From Micavibrio sp. (GTDB lineage Bacteria > Pseudomonadota > Alphaproteobacteria > Micavibrionales > Micavibrionaceae): a DNA stretch of 64,000 bases. A program made the translations under genes and the position numbers. Within the stretch, counting starts at the first letter, position 1. Each line of letters opens with the position of its first letter. The stretch lies in NCBI GenBank assembly GCA_021604545.1, contig BQJE01000004.1:1-64000 (forward strand), given 5' to 3'. Below the pieces are notes generated by a model, which saw only the letters and a list, made by a program, of their open reading frames with translations, ran no database searches and was not told the origin of the DNA. This document shows, piece by piece, positions 16,773 to 25,252 of this stretch.

Positions 16773-18034
16773 GATCTATCTTTAACGACGAGAGTCATTT
16801 TGTCGTCGGCATTTTCTTTGCTCAGCATCTCGTGATCTGGGCTAGTAGAAGGATTGGTAGCCCGAACAAAAAGCACCTTAACAGCGCTGTCGAATGTTCC
16901 GTTCACCATTACATTAGAGTCCAGCGCATAATCATGTGAGGCTTCCCACACCAGTTCCGCACCGGCTTGTTTGCTCCATCCACTTAAAGTTGTTTTAAGG
17001 CTATCCCCTTGTTTTGCTTCCCATGTTTTTAACACGCTGTTATTTTGTCTTGGTTCAACCTGCAGGGTATTTTCGTCAGCTTTTATAGTTGAGCTTTTTG
17101 CAGGCAGGATATCAACTTTGGAATTACTATTTGCTGGTTGGTTGGAGACTAATTTCCCAGGAGTTTCTCCGGGATCTGTAATGTTAATTCTTCTTGAGCC
17201 CCCTGCCTGTGGTTCCTGCTTTTGCGGTTTGATCATGGATAGATCTTCATCAGAGCTCTGACCAGATTTTGAGATGCTCACGGTTTTTTTATAAATTCTG
17301 GCTGATAAATCCAGTGGCGCAACCATGTCATTTACAACCTCATTCCACGGGCGCCCACCATTCCAGGAAACACGATATCCGGGGTTAACACCATCACCGA
17401 AACTGAAAGAATATTCCGGCGGTACAACCTGGCGCAAAGCTAGAGCCAGCGGTAGATCCGATCCGAATCCAATGACTTCAGGATAGGTCTTGGGTTCGAT
17501 TTTATACTGCCGCTTTTGGGGTGCGGGCGCTGTAGAAGCTTCCATCATTTCATGGGAAGTTGTTCCGTGCGGAAACGGATGAATAGAAACATTTTTTTTC
17601 TGTTTTGGCGTTTTATGAGTGTTTACGGGCGGCACTCTTTCCGTTTTTACCCTTGGTCTTAGATCCATTTCCGGCATAGGCGCCGGTGGTGGCGAGACAG
17701 TTTTTATTTTCATGATATGTTTCGGATCAGATTCAAGTTCCTCTATATCCAGTGTTTGCGTTTTTGCGGGGGCAGGAGCTGATTTACCGACAACGGGTTT
17801 AGCCTGAGTTGGTTCAATCTCTATTGATTCAACGGGAACCGTTTTAAGTGAGGGCGGCTGATCAGATGATATGGATGCAGGCGGCGGTGTTATAATGGGT
17901 GGTGGCTCTGCTTTTGGCGGCGGCGGGGTCCACTCAAAGCCAGCTTGGGCGTTATTCCCTAGATTAAACATAGAGGCACTCGAAATAACGAGTGCTAAAA
18001 ACACAAAAAATATTTTACGTATCGTTATAGACAA
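16769..18034 (-). CDS. Exported protein with two TcpQ-like domains, T4BSS-associated
   Basis: 421 residues. A signal peptide (about 1-31, ending NNAQA) is followed by a Pro-rich linker (about 35-165). Then come two regions resembling the TcpQ/PilL-type secretin-associated fold: about 185-262 (FGSDLPLALALRQVVPPEYSF, YRVSWNGGRPWNEVVNDMV) and about 330-415 (WEAKQGDSLKTTLSGWSKQAGAELVWEASHDYAL, VNGTFDSAVKVLF). TcpQ-type domains help secretins or outer-membrane rings assemble. DotD has a related secretin N-domain-like fold, so this protein may be an extra periplasmic or outer-membrane part of the Dot/Icm core. It is the last gene of the right minus-strand block, 141 nt after icmT, and ends over the flgL stop. 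The domain call is by pattern only. Confidence 0.65.
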   Translation of the reverse strand: MSITIRKIFFVFLALVISSASMFNLGNNAQAGFEWTPPPPKAEPPPIITPPPASISSDQPPSLKTVPVESIEIEPTQAKPVVGKSAPAPAKTQTLDIEELESDPKHIMKIKTVSPPPAPMPEMDLRPRVKTERVPPVNTHKTPKQKKNVSIHPFPHGTTSHEMMEASTAPAPQKRQYKIEPKTYPEVIGFGSDLPLALALRQVVPPEYSFSFGDGVNPGYRVSWNGGRPWNEVVNDMVAPLDLSARIYKKTVSISKSGQSSDEDLSMIKPQKQEPQAGGSRRINITDPGETPGKLVSNQPANSNSKVDILPAKSSTIKADENTLQVEPRQNNSVLKTWEAKQGDSLKTTLSGWSKQAGAELVWEASHDYALDSNVMVNGTFDSAVKVLFVRATNPSTSPDHEMLSKENADDKMTLVVKDRS

Positions 18035-18175
18035 TATTCTATTCCGGTTCGTTTAAATTAGGGCAACAGCCCTCCTGCCGCGCTTCTTGATACCATACTA
18101 ATATGTAGGGTAAAGCCTTAAATTTCAACATAAAGTGCTGTTTTGAAAAATACAAGAATATAGCAGCGGTTAGAT

Positions 18176-18475
18176 TTATCCATAATCAGTAAATTTCTTT
18201 TTATGTGCCGAAATCCAGCCAGGTCTTTCAGAACCGACAACCCAGGATCTTAAATTCCGTATGGCGGAAGGAAATGTTAGCCCCTTATTTTCAAGTAAAC
18301 GGAACAAAATCAAGACAATGATAGAAAGCGTAATTGTTGATGTACGGGCATAGACGAGCAATATGGGCAGAGGAAGAGCGGCGCGGGCATCAAAGCCAAA
18401 AAACCGGATTGTGCGCATAGTATTGCGCCAATGCCAGTTCATTTTCTCCTGAATATTCTCAATTTCTTTCGCCAT
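18176..18475 (-). CDS. icmT: IcmT-like T4BSS inner-membrane protein
   Basis: 99 residues, close to IcmT (about 86). It carries the family signature HWRNTMRTIRFFGFDARAALPLPILLVYAR followed by a hydrophobic segment (TITLSIIVLILFRLLE), then GLTFPSAIRNLRSWVVGSERPGW. IcmT/TraK is a small inner-membrane protein needed for full function of IVB secretion and IncI conjugation, with an unclear mechanism. The start has GGAG 9 nt upstream. It follows dotB by 94 nt and precedes the TcpQ-like gene; in Legionella icmT heads a different cluster, so the placement next to dotDCB is a rearrangement. Confidence 0.83.
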   Translation of the reverse strand: MAKEIENIQEKMNWHWRNTMRTIRFFGFDARAALPLPILLVYARTSTITLSIIVLILFRLLENKGLTFPSAIRNLRSWVVGSERPGWISAHKKKFTDYG

Positions 18476-18569
18476 TTTCTCTTTCTCCGTAACTTTTATG
18501 CTTAAAAAGAAATTCTAGCCGATAATGCTTAAGAGTTTGTTTATAAGGATAAAAACCTTAACGCTACTC

Positions 18570-19727
18570 TTAGCCCCCTGTACTTGATGATAACAGAAGA
18601 TAGTGGCGCCTGTCGATAAGTCCGGCTTCGAAAATAATCTCGGCTGATCTTTCCATCGTCTGGCCGTAATCAACGATCATACGCTGTAGCTCGTTGGGCC
18701 ATTTGGTAAAATGCATATCCATCAGCTTTTCACGGACTTCATCAGGAAACCTCATCCACTCACGGCAGCCCATCCGACCACCGCCTACGCGCGGAACCAG
18801 TACCTGGGTAACAATCAGACGTACTGTTTCCATGAGGGCGATAGCCCGTTCTTCGCGTTCTGCCATATCATAGGTCGAAAGCATTCTTTGTATGGTATTG
18901 GCAACGCCCGTTGTGTGTGTTGTCGTATAAACAGCGTGTCCGGTCTGGGCGGCTTCGATAGAGGCACTGATCGTTTCGCGGTCACGGGATTCCCCCACAA
19001 GGATGATTTCCGGTTTACGGCGCAAGGCATTGCGTACGCCATGTGCAAAATCCGGTAAGTGGCGGGGGATTTCGCTTTGGGATACCAGCGAGCGCGGGCT
19101 TTCAATTGTGTCATAGGTGTATTCTATGGGCGCTTCATAAGTTATCATTTTCCCACAACCATGTGTGCGCTCTAAAAGCATGCGATTGCCTGCTGCCAGT
19201 AATGTCGTTTTACCGGAGCCTGTCGGGCCGGTGATAATCACGATGCCCTGACGCGGAGCCCATGACTCAATAATATCTTGCTCGATCTTTAAGTCTTTCA
19301 TGGTCGGGGGTTCACTCGGCAGGACACGCATTGTAATCTGCGCGGAATCACGTCCGCGGGATAAAATAGCGGTGATATTTACGCGGAAGCGGATACGCGT
19401 GTAGCGATCCGGGCGAATTTCATATGACACATCCAGATCACGTCCAGAGGCAAGGCGCGCCTGCGCCTCTGGACCGTAAAGCTTTGTCAGGAAGATGGCC
19501 ATATCGGCCGCATCAATATTTCGATAGGTGCCCGGGTAAAGTGTGCCGTGAATTTCATTATAGATGGGGCGGTCACTTTGAATGGTGATGTCGGAAGAGT
19601 TCTTTTTAACACACCAAAGAAAGAAAGGATCGATAAGATCATCGGTAAAGCGGTCTGGTTCTTCAGACCAGGTTTCAGCAATATTATCTTCGCCTTTAAG
19701 AAGGCTTACCGGTTTGCGGGTTGCCAT
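18570..19727 (-). CDS. dotB: DotB, T4BSS cytoplasmic secretion ATPase
   Basis: 385 residues, close to Legionella DotB (377). It belongs to the PilT/VirB11 secretion ATPase superfamily. The N-terminal domain includes SSDITIQSDRPIYNEIHGTLYP. The ATPase core has Walker A GPTGSGKTTL (about 160-169), an Asp box (ITYEAPIEYTY), Walker B-like RKPEIILVGESRDRETI (about 240) and the His box TGHAVYTTTHTTG. It hexamerises and energises substrate transfer at the base of the channel. The gene starts within the end of dotC (22-nt overlap), as expected for a coupled dotDCB operon. Confidence 0.93.
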   Translation of the reverse strand: MATRKPVSLLKGEDNIAETWSEEPDRFTDDLIDPFFLWCVKKNSSDITIQSDRPIYNEIHGTLYPGTYRNIDAADMAIFLTKLYGPEAQARLASGRDLDVSYEIRPDRYTRIRFRVNITAILSRGRDSAQITMRVLPSEPPTMKDLKIEQDIIESWAPRQGIVIITGPTGSGKTTLLAAGNRMLLERTHGCGKMITYEAPIEYTYDTIESPRSLVSQSEIPRHLPDFAHGVRNALRRKPEIILVGESRDRETISASIEAAQTGHAVYTTTHTTGVANTIQRMLSTYDMAEREERAIALMETVRLIVTQVLVPRVGGGRMGCREWMRFPDEVREKLMDMHFTKWPNELQRMIVDYGQTMERSAEIIFEAGLIDRRHYLLLSSSTGG

Positions 19728-20593
19728 TGCTCATATCCGGTAACGAGTTCGGGGACGCCTGTAATCTGGACGGCACGATCGCCGATGCGCATTATATTGC
19801 CATTGCCTGTAACGCCGCGGTCTACCTGCAAGGCGGAAGGTGGCGAAATCATCCCTTGCGCTAAAAGGACGCGGTAGCGAACCATGCCCTGAAAATCTGC
19901 TGTGAGTTTGTTGAGGTCTTCCTCAAAAATATCATTAGCTTGTTCGTAGCCGATTTCCCATCCTTTGGATACTTGCCTGCTCCAGATTTCACGCTCTTCA
20001 TCATCTTCTGGCCTCAGAATATCAGGGGGCTCTTCGATATCGCCCCATTGTCTTTCCAAATACGTACTCCAGGTGCGGGCCGTCGACGTAATTTTTGCAT
20101 TTTTAACGATGTTATAAATACGATCTGAAGCGGCGGCTTCCTGCCCGCCGTTATCAATCAGCATAGCATTAACAGATTCAGAAATAATGGGTGGTTCAAT
20201 TAGAAAGCCAGAGGGAGCAGGTATAAGCAACTGGCGAAAATTAAAAACGCTATCAAGATAAGTTGCACGCTGGTCCAGTTCCCGGCGGATTTCATAGGTA
20301 CGCATAGCCAGCCCGCCGCGTACACCGAAAGACAAAGCGGCTTCCTTTAAAGCATCCTCGCGGATATCGAAAGGCAGACCACCATCTTCTTCATCATTGA
20401 TAGCAGGATTTTCCTTTTCAAGCTTTTGAAGGTCTCTCAGGGAAGAAGGGGGCACATCTATTTCCTCGGATATTTCCCCGGAGGCAGAGGCATCGCTGTT
20501 GTTTGCAAAGCAGAGAACATAAACAAAAAGTGCCAGTAAAACAGAGAAGAAAAATTCTGTTTTTCGAAGATATTCTTTATGTGCTATGCGCAT
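19706..20593 (-). CDS. dotC: DotC, outer-membrane-associated T4BSS core protein
   Basis: 295 residues from ATG 20593, which has AGAGGA about 9 nt upstream; a GTG at 20614 is the only longer option. Family blocks are ALSFGVRGGLAMRTYEIRRELDQRATYLDSVFNF, LLIPAPSGFLIEPPIISES, ARTWSTYLERQWG, RQVSKGWEIGYEQANDIFEEDLNKLTADFQGMVRYR and LLAQGMISPP. In Legionella DotC is a lipoprotein that brings DotH to the outer membrane with DotD. Here the N-terminal hydrophobic segment has a Cys (VYVLCFANN) but not a standard lipobox, so lipidation is uncertain. It lies 13 nt after dotD and overlaps dotB. Confidence 0.88.
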   Translation of the reverse strand: MRIAHKEYLRKTEFFFSVLLALFVYVLCFANNSDASASGEISEEIDVPPSSLRDLQKLEKENPAINDEEDGGLPFDIREDALKEAALSFGVRGGLAMRTYEIRRELDQRATYLDSVFNFRQLLIPAPSGFLIEPPIISESVNAMLIDNGGQEAAASDRIYNIVKNAKITSTARTWSTYLERQWGDIEEPPDILRPEDDEEREIWSRQVSKGWEIGYEQANDIFEEDLNKLTADFQGMVRYRVLLAQGMISPPSALQVDRGVTGNGNIMRIGDRAVQITGVPELVTGYEQWQPANR

Positions 20594-20606
20594 GATGAAT
20601 AATCCT

Positions 20607-21113
20607 CTACTCACCGGCTCCGGTATTCGGAGCGTAATGCACCTCTACCTGACGGGTTGCGCCATCAACCCTGACATCGGCACGTAATCCAAGCTGTAAG
20701 CCAATATCACGTAAAACATCAATAACCGGCTGATTGGTAGCATCTACCGAGACTACAATTGCTGTCGGCGGTGGGTTGCCAACGCCCATGAAGGTATATC
20801 CGGCTCTATCGGCGAGCATTTTAATCACCGGTTCGGCTGGGCCGACCCAGTTGATCGTAATCGCACGGCGCAGCTCTGCGGGCGCGTTATGTATAGGCGA
20901 AATAGCAACGCCTGAAGAGCGCGCATATTCGACGGATGCAAGGGTTTCCAGTGATGTTGCGGCTCTGTCTGCAGCATTGGCGAGTAGGGATGAAACTTTG
21001 TCCGGTTCGGCGACAAGCTGCGGGCTACCGTCACTAAAAACACCACTGGTCTCACATGCTGAAACCATGATAACGGCTAAAGACAATGGTAAGAGCAAAG
21101 AATAGCGAAGCAT
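20607..21113 (-). CDS. dotD: DotD, T4BSS outer-membrane lipoprotein
   Basis: 168 residues from ATG 21113. The signal peptide ends in a lipobox (MVSAC, Cys at about residue 20), so it is a lipoprotein. The C-terminal domain (about 85-160: AITINWVGPAEPVIKMLADRAGYTF, PTAIVVSVDATNQPVIDVLRDIGLQLGLRADVRV) has the secretin N0-like pattern described for DotD. It is followed by dotC 13 nt later. A longer frame reaches 21173 through alternative starts, but would place a charged stretch in front of the signal peptide. With DotC and DotH it would form the outer-membrane ring. Confidence 0.88.
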   Translation of the reverse strand: MLRYSLLLPLSLAVIMVSACETSGVFSDGSPQLVAEPDKVSSLLANAADRAATSLETLASVEYARSSGVAISPIHNAPAELRRAITINWVGPAEPVIKMLADRAGYTFMGVGNPPPTAIVVSVDATNQPVIDVLRDIGLQLGLRADVRVDGATRQVEVHYAPNTGAGE

Positions 21114-21262
21114 GAGCGTTTGGACCCTGATCAAAAACATGACGTCACGGGCTTTTTTAGACAAAAGCCGCACGAATCAAGATTAGCTCGTCAAATTCGT
21201 GATCGCAAGCGGGCAATAGCGATATGCCAAGACTATCTTCAGCTTTCTTTTCAATAATGGTT

Positions 21263-21679
21263 TTAGCGGCTGGTTTTGATGAGGCCGTTATCTTTCATAA
21301 TGCCAAGAACGCGGCTTTTGTATTTTTTATTGTGGTGCGGTGTGCGGGAATGGTAATTGCCAATGGCCTGGGAAAGGCTGCCGGTTTCGTCCAGGTGTCC
21401 CCGCAAAATCCAGGCGGCCACACCGACATTGGTGCAGGCATCATCACGGACCCATTTACGCGCAGTTTTTTCATTTACGCCCCATCTATTGGCCAGATCA
21501 GGCATCCAGATCGTATTGATTTGCATTGGTCCTAAATCGTAGCTGCCATTGCTATTGCCAACTTCCTGGCCAATGGCCCCGCCCTCGGCCTTGTATATCC
21601 CGACCAGCACGGCTGGCGGGACAGAATAGGTATGCGAGGCAAGCATGAGGCAGGCGGCTAAAACTTTACTGGCGGCCAT
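21263..21679 (-). CDS. Lytic transglycosylase (SLT, VirB1/IagB-like)
   Basis: 138 residues. A short hydrophobic N-terminus (VLAACLMLAS) precedes a compact goose-lysozyme-type transglycosylase domain: LVGIYKAEGG with the likely catalytic Glu, then NGSYDLGPMQINTIWMPDLANRWG, WVRDDACTNVGVAAWILRGHL and AIGNYHSRTP. Enzymes of this size in secretion loci cut peptidoglycan locally so the apparatus can span the wall. It lies upstream of dotD in the same direction (about 150 nt) and is probably part of that operon. The export signal is weak, so the true start could differ. Two Cys are present (one in the hydrophobic segment). Confidence 0.85.
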   Translation of the reverse strand: MAASKVLAACLMLASHTYSVPPAVLVGIYKAEGGAIGQEVGNSNGSYDLGPMQINTIWMPDLANRWGVNEKTARKWVRDDACTNVGVAAWILRGHLDETGSLSQAIGNYHSRTPHHNKKYKSRVLGIMKDNGLIKTSR

Positions 21680-21782
21680 GGGCGTGTAGTCACTTTCTTT
21701 TACTCTTGCAGTACGTTAGGAAAAATATTGTTTTGTTTCTAGCCGTAATATACATGATTTTTTAAAAGATTCAGTGTTTATG

Positions 21783-22901
21783 TTATTTCTTTTCCGAGTT
21801 ATCGCCGGATTTAAAAAATGACATGGGATCGCCATCTTGTTGTTGCTGTGTTGGTGGTGGGGCAGTTTGTTCGGCAGGAGGAAGGGGTTGTTCAGGCTGA
21901 GGCGGTGTTTCGGGCGCTGCTGGCGGTGCTTCAGGAGTTTGTGTAGGCGGCGCGGCGCTATCCTTGGGCTTGGCAAACATTGATAGTGGTGTGCTGCCTG
22001 CTTCAGCCGGTGGCTGAACTGGTTGAGCGGGCGGTTCTGTCGGTGGTGTTTCGGTAGTTGGTTGTGGCTCTGCTGGTGCGGGTGCCTTATTCCCTGTACC
22101 GGACGAAGCGTTTTGTGGGGCCAAGCTAGTACCCAGTGTTTCCAGCATAGCGGCTCGTACATCAAAAGCTGCCCAGACCGGCGCCATCGAGGCTCCTCCC
22201 GTTTCATTTTGTCCGGCATCGAATTGTGTTAGCCTGCTGGTTTCTGCCCGGTGGCATTCAGCGTAGATTGAGGCAAGGCTGCGCAGTAAGGCCAGCTCTA
22301 TGCGTTTTTGATCGTCGGGGGAAAGAGAGCCCGCGAAAATTGATTCCCGTAGCACCATAGCTTTGCTGGTTAGACGGTCCGCAACTTCCTGCACCAGTTT
22401 TTGTTCCGGCTGGCCAAAAGAAAAATTGCCGATGGCATTTACTGCCGGAATGAAAGCCTGAATATATTGGATGTCTGTTTGCCGCGCATCAACAAGCTGT
22501 CCTTGTGCTTTTATTTGCTTAAGCCGCTCCGTGTTTTCTTCAGAAGGAATAAAGTTCTCTGAAAAAGTCATAACGGCTTGCAAAGCCCCCGTGATACGTG
22601 CAAGGGCCTGATCATCCGGAACCTGGCCACCATGTTTGTATTGTTCGGCTACGACAGAACCAGCTAGGGCCGCGAGCGCAACACGTATGGATTCACCTTG
22701 ATCCTCTTGCGAAGCAAGGTCCATATTTTTGCCGATATCAATACTGACCTGGACGGTTTTGGCTAGAAGCGCTGCAATTTTTTTGGCATCGTCACCTGCT
22801 TCGTCTTGAGGTTGGCGCGTCGATACATCGGCGATGGCTTCCATTAATGGCGCGCCAATTTTCTCAAGAAGCTGGATAAGATATTCCGAACGTTTATCCA
22901 T
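21783..22901 (-). CDS. Unknown helical protein with Pro-rich tail in the dotDCB operon
   Basis: 372 residues, not recognised. No signal peptide or membrane helix is visible, so it is probably cytoplasmic. Residues 1-255 are helical and charged (KRSEYLIQLLEKIGAPLMEAI, KKIAALLAKTVQVSIDIGKNM, ALLRSLASIYAECHRAETSRLTQF). Residues about 265-360 are Pro/Ala/Thr/Gln-rich and disordered. The tail holds two similar short motifs, TPLSMFAKPKDS and DPMSFFKSGDNS, the second at the extreme C-terminus; such repeated peptides often dock on a partner. It lies between the DsbC-like gene (19 nt) and the transglycosylase (103 nt), so a T4BSS accessory or adaptor role is inferred. Confidence 0.8.
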   Translation of the reverse strand: MDKRSEYLIQLLEKIGAPLMEAIADVSTRQPQDEAGDDAKKIAALLAKTVQVSIDIGKNMDLASQEDQGESIRVALAALAGSVVAEQYKHGGQVPDDQALARITGALQAVMTFSENFIPSEENTERLKQIKAQGQLVDARQTDIQYIQAFIPAVNAIGNFSFGQPEQKLVQEVADRLTSKAMVLRESIFAGSLSPDDQKRIELALLRSLASIYAECHRAETSRLTQFDAGQNETGGASMAPVWAAFDVRAAMLETLGTSLAPQNASSGTGNKAPAPAEPQPTTETPPTEPPAQPVQPPAEAGSTPLSMFAKPKDSAAPPTQTPEAPPAAPETPPQPEQPLPPAEQTAPPPTQQQQDGDPMSFFKSGDNSEKK

Positions 22902-22920
22902 GGATTCGAGGTACTACCTT

Positions 22921-23775
22921 CTAAGTTCTGCTGCCGATATCAGCGATCAGATTACCGATATCTTTTGGCCTTCCTCTGACAATTTTAACGTCACCGTTTT
23001 TTGCACGGTAAACAATCATTGGCGTTACTTTGAATTTCCAGGACTGCATAATGGCCAGATTTTTTTGGACGCCCTGCGCGTTAATTTCACTACGGGCAGG
23101 CAGGGCGCTCTTATCACCATCCATATGCCTAAACCATTTTTCCTGCGGGCTTGGTGTGGCTAAAAGGAAAGCCGCTTGTGATTTGGTTTCCTCTCTGAAA
23201 CCTACGGGGATCATCCGCAGCTGAACCTTTCCCTGTTTGATAAGGTTTTGATCTCTGAGATCATTGATAAAGGCATGACAGTGGGGGCATTGCGGATCGA
23301 TAAAGCTATACATCACGGGTGTGCCCGCCTGACCTAGCGGTATCCAGTTGCTGTTCTCGATATCAAAAAATAATTGCTCTGAAGGGGATTTAAATTCAAA
23401 AGCTTCGGCTTTTTGTTTCACTGGATCAGGATCGGCGGTAAGGGCGTCAAGAACCGGATCGCCTTTTTCGCGTAGGCGGCGCACCTGATCGACTGTGACG
23501 ACCTTGCCTTTATTGTCGAACATAACACCCATAAGGAATGCTTCGCCGCCAGGCAAAACATAGAAATACTGCTCTTGCCCGTTTTTAATGGTAAGCCATG
23601 AATCAAGCCCATGCTCTTTGCCTAAATAGCGTATCTGTGCACCTTCATCGACAAGTGTTTGGATAGGTGGCGGCAATTGCGGCAAAGCTTCCTGCGCGGT
23701 CGCGGGAAGAGCGCCAGCCACAAATAGAGTCAGCAGCGCTGCTATAAGACGTACGGAACGTTTTGTATTGGTCAT
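22921..23775 (-). CDS. Periplasmic DsbC/DsbG-like thiol-disulfide oxidoreductase
   Basis: 284 residues. A signal peptide (about 1-27, ending PATAQE) is followed by an N-terminal domain (about 35-120) of the DsbC/G dimerisation type and a thioredoxin-fold domain. That domain has the active site DPQCPHCHAF (CPHC, about 165-172) and the cis-Pro loop KVTPMIVY (about 255). It would isomerise or protect disulfides in periplasmic proteins. The start has CAGGAG 6 nt before the ATG. It heads the minus-strand row that leads into dotD-dotC-dotB. The cysteine-bearing exported paralogues at 7.0-13.0 kb are candidate substrates, which is inference. Confidence 0.87.
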   Translation of the reverse strand: MTNTKRSVRLIAALLTLFVAGALPATAQEALPQLPPPIQTLVDEGAQIRYLGKEHGLDSWLTIKNGQEQYFYVLPGGEAFLMGVMFDNKGKVVTVDQVRRLREKGDPVLDALTADPDPVKQKAEAFEFKSPSEQLFFDIENSNWIPLGQAGTPVMYSFIDPQCPHCHAFINDLRDQNLIKQGKVQLRMIPVGFREETKSQAAFLLATPSPQEKWFRHMDGDKSALPARSEINAQGVQKNLAIMQSWKFKVTPMIVYRAKNGDVKIVRGRPKDIGNLIADIGSRT

Positions 23776-23863
23776 TTTAACTCCTGAAACCAGATTATCA
23801 ACGGCTACTCTGTTAGCGATTCGAAAAGCACTTCCCTTATTGTAGGTGAGGTGACGAAAAGTT

Positions 23864-25099
23864 TCAAAGAAACAGTGTCAAAATTCCTGTATAGTTGTAC
23901 AAACGGCTACCGGCGGTTTCGCCGCTGGCGTAAAAGCCGGCCAGAGGCACCTCACCAATAATATCCTTTATCAGCTTCATTTCCCCCAATTTCTTTTCCC
24001 CTTTATCCGAAAAGGCACGGGCGACGCAAGAGACATAAAGCGCTCCTTTGGGCTCGAAAGACCCGGTTTCTTTTTGCACGCGCTCCCTCAATCCGATTAG
24101 CATGGCGCATAAATCCTTTTCCAGCGTTTTTTCATCGCGGTGGACGAACATAGCCGTTTCACCGGAAGAAACATTCTGGGAAACAGAAATAGAGCCTTCA
24201 TGCGGGTCAAGACCGGTTATGCTACGGACCAGATAATCTTTTTGATCCGATCCGGAAACCGGGAAGGCAATATGAACTTCGCCTTTGAATAAATGTTTGA
24301 ATTCTTCCGGAACGGCGTCCTTATTTTCCAGAGATTCTTGATCAATCAAAATCTGGTCGTGGTCCTGGTCAATTTTTTTGATGGCCATGCTCCGCAAATC
24401 ATTTTCAAAAACCGTGATGGCTTTTTCTTCATCCAGTTCGCGGATGATGTTTTCTGCGCCACGCGTGACGGTGTGGACAGCACCAATGGGCGTACAGCCT
24501 TGCGAGAGAGCCGTTGCGACTTTTATATCCTGTGAAAAAATAACCCCGGTGACGCCACCTTCGCACACGTCATTGGCATATTGAACATGCTTCGTTCTGG
24601 CCGAAGACAGCCCGCCGGTCACATAGCCGCCGACGGTATTGTCCAGCTCACGTAAGGTTAACGCTGGATCAGTTTCTGATGTCGGATCGCCATGGACGTA
24701 GACCAGCATAGAGTCATTATGCTCGAGCCATGATTTTATATGCTCGCCGGTGAGAGAAATATCGGCGCCAGCTAAAGGAAAAATACAAAACTCAGATTCA
24801 TCAAAATATCCGATCATCGCAGATATGGCAGGCTGGTCGATATATTCCTCGCCGCTGCCACATATGCCAATACCCGTACACCCGGTCCAGTTTTCAATAC
24901 CCAGAACCGAACGGAACAAATTAAGAATGCTGGCGGCATCATCAGCCAGATAATCGGATATATAAAGGAAGCCGAAATTAAAATTATCGCCTGATGTGCG
25001 CACAGTTTCAAGCTGCTCCAAAATGGCTTTGGAGGTATCGCGCCAGTCGGTGCCGGAAGCGGAGGCAGAGGCAAATTGTGATGATGTAAACAAAGGCAT
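23864..25099 (-). CDS. FIST-domain sensory protein
   Basis: 411 residues from ATG 25099 (MPLFTSSQFASASA). The frame continues 43 codons upstream but that part is unlike the family. The FIST N part has FGFLYISDYLADDAASILNLFRSVLGIENWTGCTGIGICG, SAMIGYFDESEFCIFPLAG and GGLSSARTKHVQYANDVC. The FIST C part has the small-ligand-binding-type ending ARAFSDKGEKKLGEMKLIKDIIGEVPLAGFYASGETAGSRLYNYTGILTLFL. FIST domains are thought to bind small ligands such as amino acids and often act in signal transduction. No output domain is fused here. It lies 88 nt upstream of the DsbC-like gene on the same strand and is divergent from lemA; a link to the secretion genes is uncertain. Confidence 0.87.
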   Translation of the reverse strand: MPLFTSSQFASASASGTDWRDTSKAILEQLETVRTSGDNFNFGFLYISDYLADDAASILNLFRSVLGIENWTGCTGIGICGSGEEYIDQPAISAMIGYFDESEFCIFPLAGADISLTGEHIKSWLEHNDSMLVYVHGDPTSETDPALTLRELDNTVGGYVTGGLSSARTKHVQYANDVCEGGVTGVIFSQDIKVATALSQGCTPIGAVHTVTRGAENIIRELDEEKAITVFENDLRSMAIKKIDQDHDQILIDQESLENKDAVPEEFKHLFKGEVHIAFPVSGSDQKDYLVRSITGLDPHEGSISVSQNVSSGETAMFVHRDEKTLEKDLCAMLIGLRERVQKETGSFEPKGALYVSCVARAFSDKGEKKLGEMKLIKDIIGEVPLAGFYASGETAGSRLYNYTGILTLFL

Positions 25100-25252
25100 T
25101 GCGTGGTGGCCTGTTTGATTGATCGCTGTTAAGGGTATAAAGCTTTCGCTTTGAAGGCAATCTTTAGAATTTTTTGCGGCATTTTCTGGTATTCCTGCTA
25201 GGATATGCCATCTGATATTACGTATCAAATATAGCGTTTAAGGAGAAAACAG

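Noticed and set aside
23864-25228. Longer start for the FIST protein at 25228
   Set aside because: The extra 43 residues have no similarity to the domain and would overlap the divergent promoter space; ATG 25099 fits better.
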